Origin: Levyella massiliensis
Lineage (GTDB): Bacteria > Bacillota > Clostridia > Tissierellales > Peptoniphilaceae
Direction of reading: 5' to 3'
Length of the DNA: 64,000 nt
NCBI RefSeq assembly: GCF_000308275.2
Contig: NZ_HG529490.1
Location: 399,695-463,694, forward strand
The translations under genes were made by a program, and so were the position numbers. Numbering within the stretch: position 1 is the first letter of the stretch; each line of letters begins with the position of its first letter. This document shows positions 62,032 through 64,000 of the stretch, piece by piece. Below the pieces are notes generated by a model. The model was not told the origin of the DNA and did not search any database. It saw only the letters and a program-made list of their open reading frames with translations.

Positions 62032-62997
62032 ATGCAAATTTTGGATTACGACCGCGCCGATTGGGTGCAAGAGAAGCCGGTGGTTATCGCACTCGGAAAT
62101 TTTGACGGTGTACATTTGGGGCATCAACAACTGTTGCAAAAAGCGAATGCGGTTAGCAAGGAGCATGGCTGGGAATCGGCAGTGTTACTTTTTAAGAATC
62201 ATACGACGAATGTTCTAGCACCTTCGGCAAAACGGGTACTGACCAGTGTCGATGATAAAAAAGCGCGTCTCTCGCGTGCCGGCATTGATACCATATTTCT
62301 TTGCACCTTCAATGCAACATTCGCGGCACAATCCAAAGAGGTCTTTATTCAGAAAATTCTTCATCGCGATCTCCATGTTCGTCATATCGTTGTGGGATAC
62401 GATTATCGCTTTGGAAAAGGCGCTGAGGGATCGGTGAAGGATCTTTTAAAAGCCGAGAAGGATGGCCTTTTCTCGCTCAGTTTAATTGAGGATGTCCGTT
62501 TTGAAGGAAAACGCATCAGTTCGACACGCATTCGTGAAGCGATCGCAAAAGGAGAAGTGGAGCGTGCCGATGCAATGCTTGGCGCGCCCTACACCATATC
62601 CGGCACCGTGATTCATGGGGCACATCGCGGTCACGATCTGGGCTACGCAACGGCCAACCTGGGCATTTCCTTTCCCTATGTGCTGCCGCATGAAGGCGTC
62701 TATCTGACCTATGCGCGGTTAAACAATTGGCAGGGCTTCGGCATGACATCGGTGGGTACGAATCCAACTTTCGATGATGGTTCAAAAATGACTATCGAAA
62801 CCAATCTTTTTGATTTTCACGAAACCATATACGAGCAGCCCATGCAGCTCTCTTTCTTGCGCTTTGAACGGTTTAATGTGCGTTATCACGACAAGGAAGC
62901 CCTTATCCGACAGCTCAAGGAAGATGATCGCTTATTGCGTTCGTGGGCGGAAGAGTGGAAACAGATGCGCTCTACATTTATCAATGAAGTGAGATAA
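62032..62997 (+). CDS. ribF: Bifunctional riboflavin kinase/FAD synthetase
   Basis: A 321-residue enzyme making FMN and FAD. The N-terminal adenylyltransferase has ALGNFDGVHLGHQQLL near residue 20, GYDYRFGKGAEGS near 122 and ISSTRIREAI near 160. The C-terminal flavokinase has GYATANLG near 204 and VGTNPTFDD near 241. The start is ATG 62032 with TGAGGA before it; much longer frames upstream lie in truB. The last codons resemble the inner end of the insertion element's terminal repeat (see findings). Confidence 0.94.
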   Translation: MQILDYDRADWVQEKPVVIALGNFDGVHLGHQQLLQKANAVSKEHGWESAVLLFKNHTTNVLAPSAKRVLTSVDDKKARLSRAGIDTIFLCTFNATFAAQSKEVFIQKILHRDLHVRHIVVGYDYRFGKGAEGSVKDLLKAEKDGLFSLSLIEDVRFEGKRISSTRIREAIAKGEVERADAMLGAPYTISGTVIHGAHRGHDLGYATANLGISFPYVLPHEGVYLTYARLNNWQGFGMTSVGTNPTFDDGSKMTIETNLFDFHETIYEQPMQLSFLRFERFNVRYHDKEALIRQLKEDDRLLRSWAEEWKQMRSTFINEVR

Positions 62998-63078
62998 AAG
63001 CGAGAGAAAGAATCTTTCGTATGCCGTCTTCTTGGTGGCGGGTTAATCCGCCATCAAGAGGGCGTTTTTTTATGGCGT
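62985..63078. mobile_element. Decayed end of the same insertion element family, after ribF
   Basis: About 94 bases align with the left end of the 53.2-kb cassette in the same order: ATGA.GTGAGA near the TIR inner end, GAGAGA..GAAT, GTATGC, then GGTGGCGGGTTAA.CCGCCATCAA.AGGGCG and a T tract. The part after the hairpin matches the last codons of the transposase gene in decayed form. Similarity stops near 63078. I see no matching right end in the window. Confidence 0.6.
63031..63071 (+). terminator. Probable ribF operon terminator (derived from the element hairpin)
   Basis: An 11-bp stem (63031-63041 with 63048-63058, one G-T pair) with a 6-base loop. T7 follows after a 6-base gap (63065-63071). 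The gap makes it less than ideal. Confidence 0.55.
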
Positions 63079-63217
63079 TTCTCGCTTCACTGAAATTTCA
63101 ACGGAACAGACATTTTTCGATTAGAGCTTAAAAGCGTATTGGTGGGTATAGTATTAAAAGAACATGACACCACTGCTTATCGTTTAAGAAGGAAAAAACA
63201 AAAAGGAGGAGGCAATC

Positions 63218-64000
63218 ATGAAGACGACAAAAAAACGGTTTTTCTCGATACTTTTCGTCCTGGCTCTTGTCATTGGCTTTCTGACCGCAGGGAAAGTTCT
63301 TGCGGATGGAGCCACGAAAAAAGAGACAACGTCGCGAGCCTTGACGGCGCAAAATGAGGTGTATTTTGAGATTTTGCCGGAAATTCTCTTGGAAGACTCA
63401 AATGCGCCGAATATGCCTAAGCTGTTAACGCCGAACTCAGCGATTGGCGTTTGGCGTAATACTATGGTATTTGGTGGCCCACTGAAAAACGAAGCAAAAA
63501 CAGCTTGGGAAAACGTATATTTTAATGTCTATAACGAGGACCGAACCCTTAATGAGAGAACGAATGGCACGATTGGTGGGCGTTGGAGTGGAGCAAAATA
63601 TCTTGGTCCCTACGAAAAAGGAAAAAAGTACACGATTGAGGTCGACGCATCTACGCTTCCTCCGTACTATTATTCTTGGTTTACACAGGAAAAAATGGGA
63701 GAAGATCCGGAGTATCTCTTGAAGGTAAAGAGCGACAGAGGTGATATAAAAGCACTATATGACGGAAAAGGGACAAAGACATATGCGGTAACGCGTTTTC
63801 ACATGGAAATGGTTAGTATCGCTTTTGTCAAAAATGAGGATGTCGGTAAAAATCAATTTATATTAAATGGTGAAGGCAAGGTAACCGGTCGAAATCGTCA
63901 ATATGTAGACGGGACAGATTACATCCTTAAGACGATCGGGACGGATCATAAGCTGCCTACGCTTACTGAAGCAGAAAAGGAAAAGCTTGCCGATGAAGGC
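63218..64000 (+). CDS. Secreted protein of unknown function (5' part)
   Basis: 261 codons open to the window end with no stop. The N-terminus is a clear signal peptide: KTTKKR, hydrophobic FFSILFVLALVIGFLTAG, then cleavage probably near VLA-DG (residue 28). The mature part is rich in Tyr, Trp, Asn, Thr and Lys (segments such as WRNTMVFGG, GGRWSGAKYLG and TLPPYYYSWF) with no cysteine, as in Gram-positive surface or extracellular proteins. I recognise no domain. The ribosome binding site AAAAGGAGGAGG is strong. A cell-wall anchor, if any, would be outside the window. Confidence 0.75.
   Translation, partial: MKTTKKRFFSILFVLALVIGFLTAGKVLADGATKKETTSRALTAQNEVYFEILPEILLEDSNAPNMPKLLTPNSAIGVWRNTMVFGGPLKNEAKTAWENVYFNVYNEDRTLNERTNGTIGGRWSGAKYLGPYEKGKKYTIEVDASTLPPYYYSWFTQEKMGEDPEYLLKVKSDRGDIKALYDGKGTKTYAVTRFHMEMVSIAFVKNEDVGKNQFILNGEGKVTGRNRQYVDGTDYILKTIGTDHKLPTLTEAEKEKLADEG

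Noticed and set aside
63079-63217. Promoter or small gene upstream of the secreted protein
   Set aside because: TATAGT-like sequences occur but without a spaced -35, and no small open frame with a ribosome binding site is visible. Nothing is claimed.
1-64000. tRNA, rRNA, SRP RNA, CRISPR array, prophage or toxin-antitoxin genes
   Set aside because: Reading both strands I found no cloverleaf with TTCGA-type T loop, no regular spaced repeats and no phage or toxin gene. A covariance-model scan would be decisive for small RNAs.

Overview
This window is about 64 kb of a bacterial chromosome and is almost entirely a dense core-gene region of a Gram-positive, low-to-mid GC bacterium (Bacillota). PolC, SMC, a PASTA-domain kinase, FakA, RbgA, YlxM, RnpM (YlxR) and TmcAL, together with the clusters ylxM-ffh-rpsP-khpA-rimM-trmD-rplS, pyrH-frr-uppS-cdsA-rseP-ispG-polC and rimP-nusA-rnpM-infB-rbfA-nrnA-truB-ribF, point to the Clostridia/Tissierellia side of the phylum. 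Base composition is near 50% GC by eye, and the MurE-like protein carries a lysine-type motif. A Peptoniphilaceae-like anaerobe is my best guess, but that is inference and not shown directly.

Layout. 1-178: 5' end of a divergent rqcH. 316-13378: plus-strand run gmk-rpoZ-coaBC-priA-def-fmt-rsmB-rlmN-stp-prkC-rsgA-rpe-thiN (start of translation, CoA synthesis, rRNA methylation, Ser/Thr signalling). 13438-13731: rpmB reversed, sharing a bidirectional terminator. 13914-21095: an Asp23-family gene, fakA, recG, rsmD, coaD, a coiled-coil gene and a murE-like gene, meeting reversed tmcAL. 22357-28787: rpmF, plsX, rnc, smc, ftsY. 28882-38004: the SRP, ribosome-maturation and trmD cluster, then rbgA, rnhB, yraN, dprA, topA. 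38189-48689: rpsB-tsf, then pyrH through polC. 48774-53026: a folate cluster in two convergent halves (folC-folP facing folBK-HD gene-folE).

53225-55521 is the one clear accessory insertion. It is a 2.25-kb AT-rich cassette with 28-bp imperfect terminal inverted repeats starting TGTA, flanked by a 24-bp near-perfect target duplication. It carries an ABC exporter and only the 3' third of a DDE transposase gene. It sits a few bases upstream of the promoter of the rimP-nusA-infB operon. A second decayed copy of one end of the same element family lies at the 3' end of ribF (about 62985-63078), where it now provides the likely operon terminator. The window ends inside a secreted protein of unknown function.

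Other notable points. infB is interrupted by a -1 frameshift at a run of seven A's. A consensus promoter for ylxM-ffh is built into the ftsY terminator, so its transcripts escape that hairpin. The rimP-nusA leader contains a strong terminator that fits NusA-type attenuation. Several genes start only 11-22 nt after a strong terminator. PolC has a metal-ligand-poor PHP domain and an unusual palm segment. Ribosomal proteins L28, S16 and S2, and also Def and NusA, carry acidic C-terminal tails. No tRNA, rRNA or CRISPR was found.
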